DNA of 50,513 nt from CAJINA01 sp964647585 (GTDB taxonomy: Bacteria > Desulfobacterota > Desulfobacteria > Desulfobacterales > CAJINA01). The notes below the pieces were generated by a model. It was given only the letters and a program-made list of their open reading frames with translations. It searched no databases and had not been told where the DNA came from. The stretch's first letter is position 1. Every line of letters starts with the position of its first letter. The DNA lies in NCBI GenBank assembly GCA_964647585.1, contig CAZYGG010000026.1:1-50513 (forward strand), written 5' to 3'. Positions 8,661 to 17,784 of the stretch are shown here, piece after piece. A program made the position numbers and the translations under genes.

Positions 8661-9881
8661 ATGAAAGCATTGCAGTTCCATGTAAACACTCCCAAGTTTA
8701 TCGCTGCTAAAACCCTGAAACCCTTTTTGGGTCATAACGTTTTTTTAAAGGGACCGGTGAAGACCATCCAAATGGTGGATATCCCCGAGCCCGAGCTTCC
8801 CACGGATGAATGGGTTAAACTGAAGACCCTGTATTGTGGGTTTTGCGGCAGCGATTTGAATCTGATCTGTTTGCATGATTCACCCACGGCGTCTCCATTT
8901 ACATCTTTCCCGTGCGTTTTTGGCCACGAAGTCGCAGGGGAAGTGGTCAGTGTCGGCCCGGCGGTGGAAGGCATTGCCGTCGGTGATCGCGTGGCGGTCA
9001 ATCCCGGTCTGGGCTGTGAAGCTCGCAACATTAAACCCGTTTGTTCCAGCTGCGCGGCCGGCCGGCCTTCCAATTGCGAGAATATGGCCAGGGGCGATCT
9101 GGCCCCGGGCATGTTTATTGGCATAAACAGCGCTCTGAACGGAGGGTTTGCGCCCTATCTGGCGGCCCACCGGAGCCAGCTGTTCAAGATTCCGGAAACG
9201 CTGTCAATGGAAGCGGCCGCGCTGACGGAGCCGGTGGCCGTAGCCCTGCAAACCGTGTTTGACAACATGCCGGCGCCGGACGACCGGGTGCTGGTCATCG
9301 GGGGGGGCGTCATCGGCAACCTGATCGTCCAGTCCCTGCGCGCCCTGGAGCCGGGGTGCCGTATATCCGTCATCGAGCCGTCACCCTTTGCGGCCGACCT
9401 GGTGATCAAATTGGGTGCCCGGGAGATCCTTTCGTGGAAAGAGGTTTTCAGGCAGGCGGCCGACATCACCGGGGCCACCGCGTATAAGCCCATGCTGGGC
9501 AGCGATATCCTCATGGGCGGGTTCAACCGGATTTATGACACGGTTGGCAACTCATCCACCTTGAACATGAGCCTGCGGCTGCTGGCCGCTTTAGGTACCT
9601 TGAGCGTGGTGGGGATCGGCAATGAGGTCAAGCTGGATCTGACCCCCCTGTGGCTGAAACTGCAGACCGTCAAGGGCGTATACGGTTACGGCCAGGTTGC
9701 GTATGCGGGCGAAGAGCGCCATGTGTTTGACGTGGCCCTTGAATTGATGGTGTCGGGCAAGATTGATGCAGAAAGACTGGTTACCCACAAATTTCAACTG
9801 GATGACTACCTGGAGATGATCACGGTCAACATGAACAAGGGCAAGCATAAGGCTGTCAAGACCCTGGTTTCATTTGTGTGA
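8661..9881 (+). CDS. Zinc-dependent medium-chain alcohol dehydrogenase
   Basis: This 406-residue NAD(P)-dependent medium-chain dehydrogenase interconverts an alcohol and a carbonyl compound. The catalytic zinc ligands are visible in CGFCGSDLN (Cys near residue 58) and FGHEVAGEV (His-Glu near 90), and a structural zinc lobe in C-8x-C-2x-C-7x-C (CEARNIKPVCSSCAAGRPSN). The Rossmann motif VLVIGGGVIGNLIVQSL lies near 212. It is longer than typical ADHs, with an N-terminal extension of about 40 residues. The start at 8661 is set by GGAGG at 8652-8656; upstream in-frame codons are inside the leader. It is the first gene of the TetR-divergent group and may oxidise an alcohol made or cleaved by the TPP enzyme. 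Confidence 0.9.
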   Translation: MKALQFHVNTPKFIAAKTLKPFLGHNVFLKGPVKTIQMVDIPEPELPTDEWVKLKTLYCGFCGSDLNLICLHDSPTASPFTSFPCVFGHEVAGEVVSVGPAVEGIAVGDRVAVNPGLGCEARNIKPVCSSCAAGRPSNCENMARGDLAPGMFIGINSALNGGFAPYLAAHRSQLFKIPETLSMEAAALTEPVAVALQTVFDNMPAPDDRVLVIGGGVIGNLIVQSLRALEPGCRISVIEPSPFAADLVIKLGAREILSWKEVFRQAADITGATAYKPMLGSDILMGGFNRIYDTVGNSSTLNMSLRLLAALGTLSVVGIGNEVKLDLTPLWLKLQTVKGVYGYGQVAYAGEERHVFDVALELMVSGKIDAERLVTHKFQLDDYLEMITVNMNKGKHKAVKTLVSFV

Positions 9882-9957
9882 GTCTATAGAGAAAAACGGT
9901 GCTCGTGAAGATCCAAACGATAGCAGGGTCTACAGCACCCATGCAAAGGAGATGTTT

Positions 9958-10314
9958 ATGCGCTTAACCCTACTCTTATTTGCCCTGGGGTGGATATTGA
10001 AAATTGCCTCGCTGGGTTCAAAGAATTTCAAGCGGTACATAAGCAAGACGGATGTCCGGATTCTCATCCGGACCGAAAGCGGTAAGCACGCCCGGCTTTT
10101 TCGGTTCAACAAGGGGCAAGTGTCTTCACATGGCGGGAACTACGCTGCCTTTGATGTAGCCCTGACTTTCAAGGATGCCGCTACGGGGTTTGCGGTTCTG
10201 ACCAGCAAGCAGAAAGATGCCTCGTTCAATGCCGCCGCGGATGGAAAATTGAAAATCGAAGGCATGAGCTTTTATGCGCAATGGTTTGAGGATGGGACCA
10301 AGCTCATCATATGA
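9958..10314 (+). CDS. Small SCP2-like protein with N-terminal hydrophobic segment
   Basis: This is a 118-residue protein. Residues 1-20 (RLTLLLFALGWILKIASLG) form an uncleaved signal anchor or membrane segment. The rest resembles the sterol-carrier-protein-2 fold: VRILIRTESG, then VALTFKDAATGFAVL and, near the end, ADGKLKIEGM, the GKLxIEGD-like signature of that family. SCP2 domains bind lipids and acyl-CoAs, so a role in presenting a hydrophobic substrate to the neighbouring enzymes is possible; the assignment is by eye. The start at 9958 has AAGGAG 6 nt upstream, whereas the ATG at 9952 abuts that site. It lies 76 bp after the dehydrogenase, in the same direction. Confidence 0.6.
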   Translation: MRLTLLLFALGWILKIASLGSKNFKRYISKTDVRILIRTESGKHARLFRFNKGQVSSHGGNYAAFDVALTFKDAATGFAVLTSKQKDASFNAAADGKLKIEGMSFYAQWFEDGTKLII

Positions 10315-10318
10315 AGCC

Positions 10319-10464
10319 TGAAGCCATCTTAAAAAATGTCTTTTGGCTCAATCTCTGCGTTGGGCGCGAAAATCAAATCCTCGAAATACTATCTGTATTC
10401 CTCCGGTTTAATATTCGCGGCCGCCTTGACCTTGAGCCAAAATCCAATTTTTAAGATGGCTTCA
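10319..10464. repeat. Nested inverted-repeat element, copy 1
   Basis: The outer arms tgaagccatcttaaaaaat (10319-10337) and atttttaagatggcttca (10447-10464) pair. Inside them ttggctcaa pairs with ttgagccaa, then cgcgaaaatcaaa with tttaatattcgcg, around a core tcctcgaaatactatctgta followed by ttcctccgg. The core and layout recur at 12235-12368 and 39938-40009 with different but still self-complementary arms. It lies between two co-directional genes and may act as a transcript processing or attenuation structure, or be a mobile REP-like unit. Confidence 0.75.
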
Positions 10465-10516
10465 AGATTATTTTATGTATCGATAATGACAACCAAACAA
10501 TCATAAGGAGAATGTT

Positions 10517-12181
10517 ATGGCGGACATATACGGTGGACACCTGGCAGCCAAATATATGCAGGCAGTTGAAAATGTGGATATGGTTTTTACCCTTTCGGGC
10601 GGGCATATCGAAAACCTGCTGGATGGATTGAACCAGTACGATATCAGAACCATCGACGTCCGGCACGAGCAGGCGGCGGCGATGATGGCCCATGCCTGGT
10701 CGATATATAATAACACGCCGGGGGTCTGTCTTGTCACGGCCGGTCCCGGTTTTACCAACGCGCTTACCGGTATTGCCAACGCGTATCTGGACAATGCGCC
10801 CCTGGTGGTTCTGTGTGGCCGACACCCCCTGCGGGACGACCTTACCGGAGCGCTCCAGGAGATGAACCAGATCGATATGGTCAAGCCGATTACCAAATGG
10901 AGCGCCACCTGCTACGACATCCGGCGGATACCCGAATATCTATCCATTGCTTTCCGGCAGGCTGCCATGGGCAGGCCCGGTCCGGTATTTCTGGAACTGC
11001 CGCCGGACATCCTTTCCGTTGCCGTGGATGAAAACGAAATCCGTTTTCCGGAAAAGAAAGTACATCTCACCGTGACCCGCCCCCATGAATCCGAACTTGC
11101 CCGGGCGGCCGAACTGATCAACAGCGCCGAAAAGCCCCTGTTTATCGGTGGCAGCGGGGTGGGGATGAGCAACGCCCAGAGCTTTAAGGCCTTTATCGAA
11201 AAGATCGGATTTCCCTGTGCCCTGCTCAACAACGGCCGGGGTACGATACCGGACAGCCACCCTCTTTCGATCAATGACGGTGCCTTTACGGGTGTCATGG
11301 CGGTTGCGCCCCAGGCCGATGTCATCATTGCGGCCGGGGTCCGATTCAATTGGGTGATGCAGGCCACCAAACTGTTTCCCGATGCCAAGGTTATCCGGAT
11401 TGATATTGATCCCTGCGAGATAGACCGGAATCGGGCCTCCCAGGTGGGGCTGGTCGGCGATTGCGGCGCGGTGTTTGATCTGCTGGCGCCCCTAGTCAAC
11501 CCGGGCAGCCACGATACCTGGATCGAACGGGCCAAAAACGCGTACCGGGCCTTTTTGACAACCGAGACCGAGCAGCGCAATACCCCCTCCGACCCCATCC
11601 ATCCTTTCCGTCTGGTTGCGCGGATCATGGAAGCGTTTGGCGAGGATGCCTACTATGTCTCGGACGGTGGTGATACAAGTTATTACGGCCTGGCCGGTTT
11701 TCTTTCGGCGCACCAGGCCGGCGTGCAGACCCCCGTCGGAGCCTTGCTGGGCTGCCTGGGGACCGGCATCCCTTTCGCCATGGCTGCCAAGCTGGCGCAT
11801 CCCGATAAGCCCGTCATCCTCATGAATGGAGATGGTTCCTTCGGTTTCAACAGCATGGAGTTTGATACCATGGTGAGGCATGATATTCCCGTCATATGCG
11901 TTGTAAACAATGATTGTGCCTGGGGCATGATTAAACATTCCCAGGAAATGAGCATAGGCGAAGATCGGTGCACCTGTGCTGAACTGGGGCTGCGCCATTA
12001 CGAGGAAATGGTGGCCGGCCTCGGGGGTCACGGGGAACTGGTAACGAAAGACGAGGAGATCCTGCCGGCCCTCGAAAGAGCGGCGGCCTCCGGAAAGCCG
12101 GCCTGCATCAATGTGATTACCGACCCCGACGCTACCAGTCCGGCCACCGTCATGTTCTACCAGAATCTTTCCGACTTTTAG
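10517..12181 (+). CDS. Thiamine-pyrophosphate-dependent lyase/decarboxylase (acetolactate synthase-like)
   Basis: This 554-residue enzyme has the three-domain TPP fold. The N-terminal PYR domain (1-165) holds the activating Glu in DVRHEQAAAMMAHA near residue 52 and the segment LTGALQEMNQID near 115. The central domain runs from about 190 to 320. The C-terminal PP domain has the cofactor motif NGDGSFGFNSMEFDTMVRHD near 436, ending in NND. The GALQEMNQ stretch recalls 2-hydroxyacyl-CoA lyase and oxalyl-CoA decarboxylase rather than biosynthetic acetolactate synthase, and no regulatory subunit gene is next to it, so a catabolic carboligase/lyase is favoured. AAGGAG lies 6 nt before the start. 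Confidence 0.82.
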   Translation: MADIYGGHLAAKYMQAVENVDMVFTLSGGHIENLLDGLNQYDIRTIDVRHEQAAAMMAHAWSIYNNTPGVCLVTAGPGFTNALTGIANAYLDNAPLVVLCGRHPLRDDLTGALQEMNQIDMVKPITKWSATCYDIRRIPEYLSIAFRQAAMGRPGPVFLELPPDILSVAVDENEIRFPEKKVHLTVTRPHESELARAAELINSAEKPLFIGGSGVGMSNAQSFKAFIEKIGFPCALLNNGRGTIPDSHPLSINDGAFTGVMAVAPQADVIIAAGVRFNWVMQATKLFPDAKVIRIDIDPCEIDRNRASQVGLVGDCGAVFDLLAPLVNPGSHDTWIERAKNAYRAFLTTETEQRNTPSDPIHPFRLVARIMEAFGEDAYYVSDGGDTSYYGLAGFLSAHQAGVQTPVGALLGCLGTGIPFAMAAKLAHPDKPVILMNGDGSFGFNSMEFDTMVRHDIPVICVVNNDCAWGMIKHSQEMSIGEDRCTCAELGLRHYEEMVAGLGGHGELVTKDEEILPALERAAASGKPACINVITDPDATSPATVMFYQNLSDF

Positions 12182-12234
12182 GCCCATCGGGATGCGCGCA
12201 CTCACCGCTGGCAGATGCGCCGGGTCCCTGGAGA

Positions 12235-12368
12235 CTGTGTCACAATGTCCCCTTTGACCCCATCTCAGCGTCAGATGAAAATTTCAATCCTCAAAATACT
12301 CAATGTATTCCTCCGGTTGAAATTTTCATCTTCCTTGACCTGAAGCCAAATTGAACATTGTGACACAG
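12235..12368. repeat. Nested inverted-repeat element, copy 2
   Basis: The outer arms ctgtgtcacaatgt (12235-12248) and acattgtgacacag (12355-12368) are perfectly complementary. The inner arms gatgaaaatttcaa (12274-12287) and ttgaaattttcatc (12317-12330) are also perfect over 14 bp. They enclose the shared core tcctcaaaatactcaatgta then ttcctccgg. Compared with copy 1 the core is conserved while both arm pairs changed together, so the fold rather than the sequence of the arms is kept. Confidence 0.75.
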
Positions 12369-12407
12369 CCTCCCGGGGCCAGGCGCTTTACCTGAAAGGA
12401 AGCTTCT

Positions 12408-13391
12408 ATGCGTGTTCTCGTAACCGGTGCGGCCGGATTCATCGGGTCCCATCTGGCCGGGGAACTGGTCAGACAGGGACATGTTGTCAGAGGGCTGCTC
12501 ATGCCCCAGGAAAATGGCGATGGTCTGGTAGACCTGGGGGTTGACCTACACCGGGGCGACTTGACCCGGCCGGATTCACTTGCCGGGGTGGCGGCCGATA
12601 TGGATATTGTTTTTCACCTGGCAGCCCGGACCCTGGACTGGGGGACCCGCAAACAGTTTGAAGTGATCATGGTGGACGGTACGCGCAACCTGCTGGCCGA
12701 ATGCCGGGGGCAGGTTGCCCGGTTTGTCTACTGCTCATCCATTGCGGCCCTGGGGTTCGGCCGGGCCCTGGCCGGACTCAGAGAAGATGAGCCTCGCAAG
12801 GTGTGCGGCATTCCCTACTGCGATACAAAAATCGTTGCCGAAGACCTGGTGAAAGCGTTTTGCCATCAAAACGATATGGACTATACGATCATCCGGCCGG
12901 CCAATGTATTCGGTCCGGGCAGTGTGTGGGTGCGTGAGATCCTGGATGCGTTTAAAAGGGGCCCGGTTCCCCTGATCAATAAAGGCCGGGCTCCGGGAGC
13001 CTTTGTCTATATAGACAACCTTGTGGCGGGCATGGTCCGGGCCGGTTTTGCAGAGGTAGCCATTGGAAAAATCTATCACTTCCGGGATGAGTTTCCGATC
13101 ACCTGGGCGGAGTATTTACAGACCCTGGCAAGTTGGATCGGTAAGGGTCCCCGAGGCAGTTTGCCGTTTGGTGTTGCCTGGGTACTGGGCCGCCTGTCTG
13201 AAATGCTGCTGGCGCCTATGGGCATCCGGCCGCCCATGACGCGGCTGGCCGCCGCGGTAATGGGACTGGATAATAGTGTGGATGCCGGCCTGGCCAGGCG
13301 GGAACTTGGCTGGCAGAGTTCGATCTCTCAGGACCAGGCCATGCAGCGCATCGAGCACTGGGTGGCGACCCGGTACCAGGCGCAGGCATAG
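12408..13391 (+). CDS. NAD-dependent epimerase/dehydratase (3-beta-HSD-like extended SDR)
   Basis: This is a 327-residue extended short-chain dehydrogenase. The nucleotide-binding motif VTGAAGFIGSHLAGEL starts at residue 5, an acidic residue after the second strand is present, VFHLAART is near 67, and the catalytic YCDTK (Tyr-x3-Lys) is near 139 with SSI upstream. The C-terminal half resembles 3-beta-hydroxysteroid dehydrogenase/isomerase or dihydroflavonol reductase-type members, which reduce or oxidise a hydroxy/keto group on a bulky substrate. It follows the TPP enzyme after a repeat element and may act on its product. The start has a weak AAGGAAG 8 nt upstream. Confidence 0.82.
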   Translation: MRVLVTGAAGFIGSHLAGELVRQGHVVRGLLMPQENGDGLVDLGVDLHRGDLTRPDSLAGVAADMDIVFHLAARTLDWGTRKQFEVIMVDGTRNLLAECRGQVARFVYCSSIAALGFGRALAGLREDEPRKVCGIPYCDTKIVAEDLVKAFCHQNDMDYTIIRPANVFGPGSVWVREILDAFKRGPVPLINKGRAPGAFVYIDNLVAGMVRAGFAEVAIGKIYHFRDEFPITWAEYLQTLASWIGKGPRGSLPFGVAWVLGRLSEMLLAPMGIRPPMTRLAAAVMGLDNSVDAGLARRELGWQSSISQDQAMQRIEHWVATRYQAQA

Positions 13392-13398
13392 GGCCTCT

Positions 13399-14169
13399 TT
13401 ATTTCATGATCTTGAATACAATAGCGGTTGATAATTTTCGCGGTACGAATCGGTTGGAAAATGCCATGATCCGGTTCATAAGGCCATGCACGGATACGCT
13501 TTTGCCGGCCAGCATGGCCGCCAATCCATATTCAGCCACACCCTGAACCGGCACTGGTTTAACGTTTTTATATACAGACGCATCCTCCATGTCCGCCGCA
13601 GATATGAATCCGGTGGCGACCGGTCCGGGACAAAAAGCTGTCACTGTGACACCTGAACCGGCAACCTCGGCGGCCAGGGCTTCTGAGAAATGCAGGACAA
13701 AAGCTTTGGTGGCACAGTAGCCACTCATGAGCGGGCCCGCCTGAAAGGCCGCCGTAGAAGCCACATTCAGGATGCGACCCCGTCCGCGAGTCAGCATACC
13801 GGGCAGAAAGTGCCGGGTCAGCCGGGCCAGGGCCGTGATGTTTACATCAAGCATCGCCTGTTCGCGCTCTAAATCAGATTCCGCAAACGGGCCGAAGGTG
13901 CCGAAACCGGCGTTGTTGATCAGGTAATCAATCGTAATCCCCTCCTGTTGCAGTTCTGCGAATATTTCGTCAGTCGCGGCACGATCGGTCAGGTTCACGG
14001 GAAAGGTGCGGACCTCAATGGTATTTTCTTTTTCCAGATCATGCTTCAGTTGCTTCAAAATTTCTCCCCGCCGGGCCACCAGCACAAGATTGACATTGCG
14101 CCTGGCCAGTATTCTGGCCATTTCCATGCCTATGCCGCTGGATGCACCGGTAATGAATGCCGTCGTCAT
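13399..14169 (-). CDS. Short-chain dehydrogenase/reductase
   Basis: This 256-residue classical SDR has the TGASSGIGMEMARIL cofactor loop at residue 7, an Arg-containing strand end (VARRGE) that suggests NADPH preference, NNAGFGTFGP near 88, VASTAAFQ with the catalytic Ser near 140, and YCATKAF with Tyr and Lys near 153. It is convergent with the epimerase-like gene (7-bp gap). A good AGGAGGAG lies just before the start. DltE/YqjQ-type oxidoreductases are the nearest recalled relatives; the substrate is unknown. Confidence 0.87.
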   Translation of the reverse strand: MTTAFITGASSGIGMEMARILARRNVNLVLVARRGEILKQLKHDLEKENTIEVRTFPVNLTDRAATDEIFAELQQEGITIDYLINNAGFGTFGPFAESDLEREQAMLDVNITALARLTRHFLPGMLTRGRGRILNVASTAAFQAGPLMSGYCATKAFVLHFSEALAAEVAGSGVTVTAFCPGPVATGFISAADMEDASVYKNVKPVPVQGVAEYGLAAMLAGKSVSVHGLMNRIMAFSNRFVPRKLSTAIVFKIMK

Positions 14170-14558
14170 ACCCTTCTCCTCCTGTTTGTTCTGCCCTTGA
14201 AAACCTGGTTCTCAGGGTCAGGTCCGCGATATTTGGCTATGCCGCAAGAAATTGATGCAAAAGTAGAATCACGAAGCACGAAACAAACCCTAATGACCAA
14301 AATTCTAATGTTTAAAACAAAACCATTGTTATGAAATGAATACTTTCTTGAGCGTTTGAAGCATTTGAGAATTCGAATTTAAGATTTGTTGAGCGCATGG
14401 CTTCACTTCGTGTCGGATTTAGATATTGCGGCGTTCGCCTTGAGAACATTCCGAATTTCGGATTTAACCCGTTCAATCGTAAAATATCCCCTTCCCCCGT
14501 GGAGTGCCGGGATCTGCGACAGGGCAACCCAAAGCCTGGTCCTCTGGGCCAGGATTCT
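14170..14558. other. Intergenic spacer, degenerate repeat-like DNA
   Basis: No supported gene. The stretch 14270-14480 has the phrase-like composition (cctaatgaccaaaattctaatgt, gaatttcgg) seen in intergenic DNA of related genomes. Open frames crossing it have no ribosome binding site. The ATG-proximal part before 14200 contains only the Shine-Dalgarno of the upstream SDR. Confidence 0.5.
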
Positions 14559-15782
14559 TTATATGGGTGATGGACACTGGCCCTGGTCAACGATCTGCCG
14601 GTAGCCATCGGGGTCGGTATTTCCTTCGGTGCTGAAGGCCAGCACAATGGAATCTTTGTCCAAACCCATAGCTTTTCTATGGATAGCCAGCTCGGGCTTG
14701 CCCATGAGCAGTTCGGTCAGTCCGACACCTACCGCCGCGGATTCGCCGGAAACGATTTTTTCATCGGTTCCATAGGGACCCGCCAGTCTGCGCATCCCTT
14801 CGGCTGTCACAAAATCAGGACAGACCACGAAAAAATCCGCATAGTCCCGCAATGTTTCCCATGCCATGGGATTGGGCTCGCCGCAGGCCAGGCCGGCCAT
14901 CCGGGTCTTGAGATCGCCGGCGACGTTATGGGGCTGACCGTCGCCGGCCTGGATCGACTTGTAGAAGCAGGCGGCATTTTCCGGTTCTATGATGATGGTG
15001 GTGGGGTGCGCGGCGTGAAACTTCTCCACGAGAAATCCGAGTACAGCCGCGGCCATGGACCCCACCCCGGCCTGGATCAGCACGTGGGTGGGCTTTTCAA
15101 TGCCCGTTTGCTGAAGTTGTTCCAGGGCTTCTGCTACCATGGTGGTATATCCCTGCATGATCCAGCCTGGTATTTCTTCGTACCCCGGCATGGACGTGTC
15201 CTGCATCAGGGTCCAGTTGTTTTCACAGGCTGTTCGGGTTGCCAGCCGGACAGTGTCATCATAGTTCAGCTCGGTGACATGGGCCTGGGCGCCTTCCTTT
15301 TCTATGGCCGCCACCCGGAAAGGGGCCGATCCTTTGGGAAGATAGATAACCGATTTGCACCCCAGGCGAGCTGCGCACCAGGCCACGCCCCGTCCGTGGT
15401 TGCCGTCCGTGGCGGATATAAAGACAGTCTGACTGATTTTCTCTTTTACTTCCTCTGAAGTCAGGTTTTTATCGGTGATATCTTCCATAGCCTGCCCCAA
15501 TTTGTCGGCCAGCAGCCGGGCCATGCCAAAGCTGCCGCCCAGGGCCTTGAAAGCGTTGAGCCCGAAGCGGTGGGATTCATCCTTCACGAACACCCCGGCC
15601 ACACCCAGCTCAGCCGCCAGGTTATCCAGGCCAACAAGAGGTGTCGGCGCATACCCGGGCATGGTCTTGTGATAACCCCTGACCGTTGCCGAATTGGCTT
15701 CGGAGAACAGGGTGACAGGGTGATATTTTTTTCTCTGGTTCGGTAAGGTCTTGATTCCAGCAACCGGTTTTATTTCTTCCAT
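14559..15782 (-). CDS. ygeX: Diaminopropionate ammonia-lyase
   Basis: This 407-residue fold-type II PLP enzyme is recognisable as 2,3-diaminopropionate ammonia-lyase, which converts diaminopropionate to pyruvate and two ammonia. The PLP lysine is in GLNAFKALGGSFGMARLL near residue 77, SATDGNHGRGVAWCAARLG near 120 is the family's phosphate/substrate loop, and MQDTSMPGYEEIPGWIMQGY near 195 is diagnostic for the family compared with threonine dehydratases. The Gly-rich QAGVGSMAAAV follows. The length is usual for the family. GAGAGGT precedes the start. It is monocistronic; no carbamoyltransferase or hydantoinase partner is near. Confidence 0.92.
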   Translation of the reverse strand: MEEIKPVAGIKTLPNQRKKYHPVTLFSEANSATVRGYHKTMPGYAPTPLVGLDNLAAELGVAGVFVKDESHRFGLNAFKALGGSFGMARLLADKLGQAMEDITDKNLTSEEVKEKISQTVFISATDGNHGRGVAWCAARLGCKSVIYLPKGSAPFRVAAIEKEGAQAHVTELNYDDTVRLATRTACENNWTLMQDTSMPGYEEIPGWIMQGYTTMVAEALEQLQQTGIEKPTHVLIQAGVGSMAAAVLGFLVEKFHAAHPTTIIIEPENAACFYKSIQAGDGQPHNVAGDLKTRMAGLACGEPNPMAWETLRDYADFFVVCPDFVTAEGMRRLAGPYGTDEKIVSGESAAVGVGLTELLMGKPELAIHRKAMGLDKDSIVLAFSTEGNTDPDGYRQIVDQGQCPSPI

Positions 15783-15833
15783 ATAAACCTCTCAAGTTAA
15801 ATCAAGGGTCGGGGAGTGTTATTGGTAAACATC

Positions 15834-15953
15834 CGTCATCCCGGTCCCGCTCAATGTACGGGATAAACTGCAGCCGGGATCCAGTCTCTATACCGGAGGC
15901 GTCCCTGGATGCCGGATACGTCATCCCGGACGTGATCCGGGACCGGCATGACG
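15834..15953. repeat. Intergenic inverted repeat (cgtcatcccgg type)
   Basis: The arms cgtcatcccggtcccg (15834-15849) and cgggaccggcatgacg (15938-15953) pair at 15 of 16 positions, with internal ccgggatccag and ctggatgccgg also able to pair. This is the widespread tcatcccgg intergenic hairpin type found in many proteobacteria. It lies upstream of the diaminopropionate ammonia-lyase gene and downstream of the DUF1846 gene. Confidence 0.75.
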
Positions 15954-16092
15954 ACAAAAACGCCCCGACTGCTCAGTTAAATAGAGTCGTTCTTAAACGC
16001 CATTTTTTTAATGATAGGAGACTAAGGGGACGTTGTTGACAAATTATACAAACTCAATGTTTACGCAGGCCACCCGGGTACGATAAAGTCGT

Positions 16093-17610
16093 TTAGCTGA
16101 TAAAGAGATCCTTGGTGGAAAAATTGGGGTCGCTTGTCAGGTTTACCCCCAGCCGCCTCAGGCCGGCTTCATCTCCCGGTGTTGGCATGTGGGTCATGTG
16201 CACCTCGCAGCCTTCCAGGGTGGTCAGTTTTTCCATGGCCAGTTTGGCGGCCGGGTTTGCGGTCGCGCTGATGCTCAGGGCAATCAGGGCCTCGACCAGA
16301 TCCAGGCTGAGGGTTTTTTCATTGAGGACCTCTGTTTTCAGGCCTTTTACCGCTTCTATGACATTGGGTGGCAGGAGTTTAATCGAGCCGGGTATTTCAG
16401 CCATGTGTTTGATGGCATGCAGGATGAGGCTTGAGGCTGCATGCAGGTGCGGTGAATTGCTGCCGGTGATAATCGTTCCGTCCCTCAACTCAAGGGCGCC
16501 GCCGCAGTAGATTCCTTCACTGCCTTTCTCGTTTTTTTTGGCCTCGACAGCTGCCTGGCGGGCTGGTTCGACCACCCGGCGATACTCGGGCTCCAGACCG
16601 AAATCCTTGATGAGCAGCTCGACTCTCTGGAAGGTCCCCTTGCTCGCCAATCCCATGACATATTCGCAGCGGTACCTGAAATAGCGCCGGATTACCTCCT
16701 GCTTGGCGCTCTCCTGGGTGAGTTCGTCATCGGTGATCGCAAAGCCGACCTGATTCACGCCCATATCGGTCGGGGACAGATAGGGTGACTCCCCGCCGCC
16801 GATTTTTTTTAATATGCGCTTGATAACGGGAAAGACTTCCACGTCCCGGTTGTAATTGACGGCTTTTTTATCGTAGGCCTCGAGGTGAAACGGGTCTATC
16901 AGGTTGAAGTCTTCAATATCCGCGGTCGCCGCTTCATAGGCGATATTTACCGGATGGTTGACCGGCAGGTTCCAGATGGGGAACGTTTCAAATTTCGCAT
17001 AGCCTGATGTCACGCCGCGTTTGTGGTCGTGGTAGATCTGAGAAAGCGAGGTGGCCAGCTTGCCGCTCCCCGGGCCGGGGCCGGTGACAATCACCAGCGG
17101 TTTTTCGGTCTCGATATAGTCGTTGGCGCCATAGCCCTCATCGCTGACGATCTGGTCCACGTCCGTGGGGTACCCTTTGGTGTACTGGTGGGTATAGACC
17201 TTGATATCGCGGTGCTCCAGTTTTTTCTTGAAGATACGGGCGGAGGGCTGCCCTTCATAGCGGGTAATCACCACGCCGACCACATTGACGCCCCAACCCC
17301 TCAACTCATCGATCAGCTTAAAGGCTTCCGCATCATAGGTGATGCCGAAATCCGCCCGTATTTTTTTTCTTTCAATGGCACCGGCATAGATGCAAAGCAG
17401 GATGTCCGCATCATCTTTCAGCTGCTTCAAAAGTCGCATTTTAACGTTCGGGTCATACCCGGGCAACACCCGGGACGCGTGGTAGTCAAACAGAAGCTTT
17501 CCACCGAATTCGAGGTAAAGTTTGTCCCCAAATTTGTTGACCCGTTCAAGAATTCTGGATGCCTGTTCAGTAATATATTTTTCGTTGTCAAAAGCCAGTT
17601 TAGGGGTCAT
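16093..17610 (-). CDS. DUF1846 (UPF0371) family protein
   Basis: This 505-residue protein is recognisable as DUF1846, a widespread family of large cytoplasmic proteins without an agreed function, from FDNEKYITEQASRILERVNK at the N-terminus, KLYLEFGGKLLFDYHASRVL, TGPGPGSGKLATSLSQIYHD near residue 175 (a P-loop-like nucleotide segment) and TDMGVNQVGFAI near 290. The length is normal. AGGAG lies 5 nt before the ATG. No neighbour gives a functional hint; the next gene upstream on the strand is a MocR-type regulator 174 bp away. Confidence 0.88.
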   Translation of the reverse strand: MTPKLAFDNEKYITEQASRILERVNKFGDKLYLEFGGKLLFDYHASRVLPGYDPNVKMRLLKQLKDDADILLCIYAGAIERKKIRADFGITYDAEAFKLIDELRGWGVNVVGVVITRYEGQPSARIFKKKLEHRDIKVYTHQYTKGYPTDVDQIVSDEGYGANDYIETEKPLVIVTGPGPGSGKLATSLSQIYHDHKRGVTSGYAKFETFPIWNLPVNHPVNIAYEAATADIEDFNLIDPFHLEAYDKKAVNYNRDVEVFPVIKRILKKIGGGESPYLSPTDMGVNQVGFAITDDELTQESAKQEVIRRYFRYRCEYVMGLASKGTFQRVELLIKDFGLEPEYRRVVEPARQAAVEAKKNEKGSEGIYCGGALELRDGTIITGSNSPHLHAASSLILHAIKHMAEIPGSIKLLPPNVIEAVKGLKTEVLNEKTLSLDLVEALIALSISATANPAAKLAMEKLTTLEGCEVHMTHMPTPGDEAGLRRLGVNLTSDPNFSTKDLFIS

Positions 17611-17784
17611 TGGGTCTCCTGAGTTGTAGGGGCTGTTTCTAAATGTACTTTTCTGACAAAGACTTTATACGCCGTGTGCTTAAACGATGCAACAAAAGTT
17701 AGTAATACTTATCTCGCGGGTATGTTTTTTGGGGAGATTATCACGAGTACAACAAGGCGGGTACCTGCGTTCGTACAGGACGAG

